Source: Bacteroidota bacterium (lineage in GTDB: Bacteria; Bacteroidota; Bacteroidia; Chitinophagales; Chitinophagaceae). From it: 16,856 bases of DNA. The notes under the pieces were generated by a model that was not told the origin of the DNA, made no database searches, and saw nothing but the letters and a program-made list of their open reading frames with translations. The stretch's first letter is position 1. Every line of letters starts with the position of its first letter. Location: the NCBI GenBank assembly GCA_947447835.1, contig CANFLP010000034.1, positions 1-16,856 of the forward strand, given 5' to 3'. The position numbers were made by a program, and so were the translations under genes. Shown here in pieces: positions 15,367 to 16,856 of the stretch.

Positions 15367-15379
15367 GTAGCTAATTTTT

Positions 15380-16003
15380 TTAAGGAATCACTTCCATTCG
15401 ATACCCCAATTTGGAGAAATAGGCTAAAACAATTGGCAATGCAACCGACATCCTGTCCCATGCTTTTTGGCTATCATGAAAAACAATAATAGAACCTGGC
15501 TTTGTATGCTTAATTACATTTCTTGCACAGTCTTCCCCATTTAATTTCAAATCAAAATCGGCACTTAAAATATCCCACATAATAATTTGATTGGGCAAAT
15601 CCGTACTTTCTTTTACAGCTTTAATTTGTTTTTTTGTGATGCGACCATAGGGAGGCCTAAACATATTACTCTCAATTAAATTTGCCGCATCTTTTATATT
15701 TTCTAAATAAACATTCGTCTCGGTTTTCCATCCATTTAAATGGTCGTATGTGTGGTTGCCAACCTTGTGCCCTGCTTTTAAAATAGACTCAAAAATATTT
15801 GGGTGTTTTAATACATTATTACCAATGCAAAAGAAAGTGGCTTTGGCATTAAATGCTTTTAATTGTTCTAGCACAAAAGGAGTTGCTTCGGGATGCGGAC
15901 CATCGTCAAAGCTGATATAAATCACCTTATCTTTTGTAGGAATTTTCCAAGTGCAATTTGGGTAAAATGCACGCAGCCAAAAAGGTGTTTTAATCAAATA
16001 CAT
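15380..16003 (-). CDS. Polysaccharide deacetylase (NodB homology domain, CE4)
   Basis: Single-domain carbohydrate esterase family 4 protein of 207 residues, expected to remove acetyl groups from N-acetylated sugar polymers such as peptidoglycan or chitin-like chains. ATG at 16003 is chosen over an in-frame TTG at 16009. The CE4 motifs are all present: SFDDGPHPEAT (Asp33, Asp34), HTYDH (metal ligands His84 and His88), RPPYG (116-120), WDILSADFD (143-151) and IIVFHDS (catalytic-type His176). No signal peptide or membrane anchor is seen, so either it works in the cytoplasm or export is atypical. It diverges from gltX across 62 bp and ends 186 bp before tatD. The true substrate cannot be read from sequence. 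Confidence 0.9.
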   Translation of the reverse strand: MYLIKTPFWLRAFYPNCTWKIPTKDKVIYISFDDGPHPEATPFVLEQLKAFNAKATFFCIGNNVLKHPNIFESILKAGHKVGNHTYDHLNGWKTETNVYLENIKDAANLIESNMFRPPYGRITKKQIKAVKESTDLPNQIIMWDILSADFDLKLNGEDCARNVIKHTKPGSIIVFHDSQKAWDRMSVALPIVLAYFSKLGYRMEVIP

Positions 16004-16006
16004 ACC

Positions 16007-16014
16007 CAAAGATA
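16007..16014 (-). promoter_or_regulatory. Possible -7 element of the deacetylase gene
   Basis: TATCTTTG on the minus strand is an exact TAnnTTTG but ends 3 bases before the ATG at 16003. Transcription from it would begin at or within the start codon, implying a leaderless mRNA. The -33 position holds only TTCA (19-base spacer). It is the mirror copy of the gltX -7 element. Confidence 0.33.
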
Positions 16015-16040
16015 AATAGTTCTTTTGCCCATATGAATAT

Positions 16041-16048
16041 TATCTTTG
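16041..16048 (+). promoter_or_regulatory. -7 element of the gltX promoter
   Basis: TATCTTTG is an exact TAnnTTTG, ending 17 bases before the gltX ATG, much as in the atpD promoter. The nearest TTTG upstream (16024-16027) has a spacer of only 13, so the -33 part is weak. Predicted start is near 16053, giving a leader of about 12 bases. Confidence 0.5.
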
Positions 16049-16065
16049 TAAAAATGATGTAAAGT

Positions 16066-16856
16066 ATGGATTCAAAGGTAAGAGTAAGGTTTGCACCCTC
16101 TCCAACAGGAGGTTTACACTTAGGTGGCGTGAGAACGGTTTTGTTCAATTATTTGTTTGCAAAGCACCATAATGGGGAGTTTATTTTAAGAATCGAAGAC
16201 ACCGATCAAACGCGTTTTGTTCCAGGTGCCGAACAATATATTCAGGATACATTGGCTTGGTGTGGTTTAACACCAGACGAGAGTCCTTTACATGGTGGCC
16301 CTTATGGCCCTTATCGTCAAAGTGAACGTAAAGCAATTTATCGTCAATATGCCGACAAGCTAATTGAACAAGGCAATGCTTATTATGCTTTTGATACCCC
16401 CGAGGAATTAGATGCTAAACGAAAAGAAATACCCAATTTCCAATACAGTCGTGCGCACAGAGTGGATATGAAAAATTCAGTGTCATTAGGCGCTGATGAA
16501 GTTGCGGAATTATTGAAAAATAATACACCTTATGTAATTCGAATTAAGGTACCTGAAAATGAGGAAGTAAGTTTAGATGATGTAATTAGAGGTCATGTAA
16601 GTTTTGATACAAGTATTGTGGACGATAAGGTTTTATTAAAAGCCGACGGTATGCCTACTTATCATTTGGCAGTTGTTGTGGACGATCATTTAATGAAAAT
16701 AACGCATGCTTTTAGAGGTGAAGAATGGTTGCCAAGTGCACCAGTGCATGTATTATTATGGAAGTATTTATTTGGATTAGATCAGATGCCAAAATGGGCA
16801 CATCTTCCTTTAATATTAAAGCCAGACGGTAATGGAAAATTAAGCAAGCGCGATGG
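16066..16856 (+). CDS. gltX: Glutamate--tRNA ligase (partial, 3' end outside window)
   Basis: Class I aminoacyl-tRNA synthetase attaching glutamate to tRNA-Glu. From ATG at 16066 there are 263 complete codons before the right edge, roughly half of the usual 470-510 residues. The N-terminus has the HIGH-type motif in RFAPSPTGGLHLGGVRT (residues 8-24), followed by ILRIEDTDQTR, and the catalytic-domain stretch KADGMPTYHLAVVVDDHLM...HAFRGEEWLPS. The KMSKS-type loop appears as KLSKRD (258-263) at the very end of the window. The RGEEWL context and KLSKR fit GluRS rather than GlnRS. It is divergent from the deacetylase gene. Whether it is discriminating or also charges tRNA-Gln cannot be told from this part. 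Confidence 0.95.
   Translation, partial: MDSKVRVRFAPSPTGGLHLGGVRTVLFNYLFAKHHNGEFILRIEDTDQTRFVPGAEQYIQDTLAWCGLTPDESPLHGGPYGPYRQSERKAIYRQYADKLIEQGNAYYAFDTPEELDAKRKEIPNFQYSRAHRVDMKNSVSLGADEVAELLKNNTPYVIRIKVPENEEVSLDDVIRGHVSFDTSIVDDKVLLKADGMPTYHLAVVVDDHLMKITHAFRGEEWLPSAPVHVLLWKYLFGLDQMPKWAHLPLILKPDGNGKLSKRD

Noticed and set aside
15249..15461. Minus-strand 70-codon frame between the deacetylase and tatD
   Set aside because: It overlaps the deacetylase C-terminus in another frame and contains the 15337-15366 hairpin. It has no recognisable domain and no start signal.
1..16856. Mobile elements, CRISPR arrays, phage or defence genes
   Set aside because: No direct-repeat arrays, transposase or integrase motifs or attachment-site duplications were seen, and the tRNA-Ser gene has no adjacent integrase.

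Overview
The window is a stretch of AT-rich chromosome from a Bacteroidota bacterium. The genes read as vertical core genome: type IX secretion proteins PorU and PorV, the gliding/T9SS protein GldJ, a DUF4292 lipoprotein, an EnvC-like M23 protein, dUTPase, MurF, IspF, GluRS and ATP synthase beta. Start codons mostly lack Shine-Dalgarno sequences, and several are preceded by the Bacteroidota -7 promoter element TAnnTTTG. A Chitinophagales-like member is plausible, but sequence reading alone does not prove it. I see no mobile element, CRISPR array, prophage or defence island, and no clearly novel system.

Layout. Positions 1-10536 are all on the minus strand, transcribed from right to left: porU (T9SS sortase), porV (T9SS outer-membrane protein), dut, a DUF4292 lipoprotein, an EnvC-like amidase activator, glpK, glpF, then the 5' part of atpD, which runs off the left edge. 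A 113-bp divergent region separates porU from a plus-strand run at 10650-14250: gldJ, ispF, murF and a DUF983 membrane protein. At 14251-14425 this run meets minus-strand genes. A perfect 12-bp hairpin sits there, directly against the 3' end of a tRNA-Ser(GGA) gene on the minus strand. tatD and a NodB-type polysaccharide deacetylase follow on the minus strand. The deacetylase diverges from gltX, which is cut by the right edge. No gene-free stretch exceeds about 190 bp.

How the genes fit together. PorU and PorV are partners in maturing and anchoring T9SS cargo at the cell surface, and GldJ belongs to the gliding/T9SS apparatus, so 5990-11978 is a secretion/motility locus. dut, DUF4292 and the EnvC-like gene are tightly spaced and probably cotranscribed. 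glpF and glpK form a glycerol uptake and phosphorylation pair. atpD appears to have its own promoter inside the 3' end of glpF. ispF and murF downstream of gldJ supply isoprenoid precursor and peptidoglycan precursor.

Points most worth checking: GldJ lacks the lipobox cysteine expected of this lipoprotein family; the M23 domain has lost most of its zinc ligands; there is a set of TAnnTTTG promoter elements, some so close to the ATG that the mRNAs may be leaderless; and a strong plus-strand intrinsic terminator lies between two minus-strand genes with no visible plus-strand gene to terminate.
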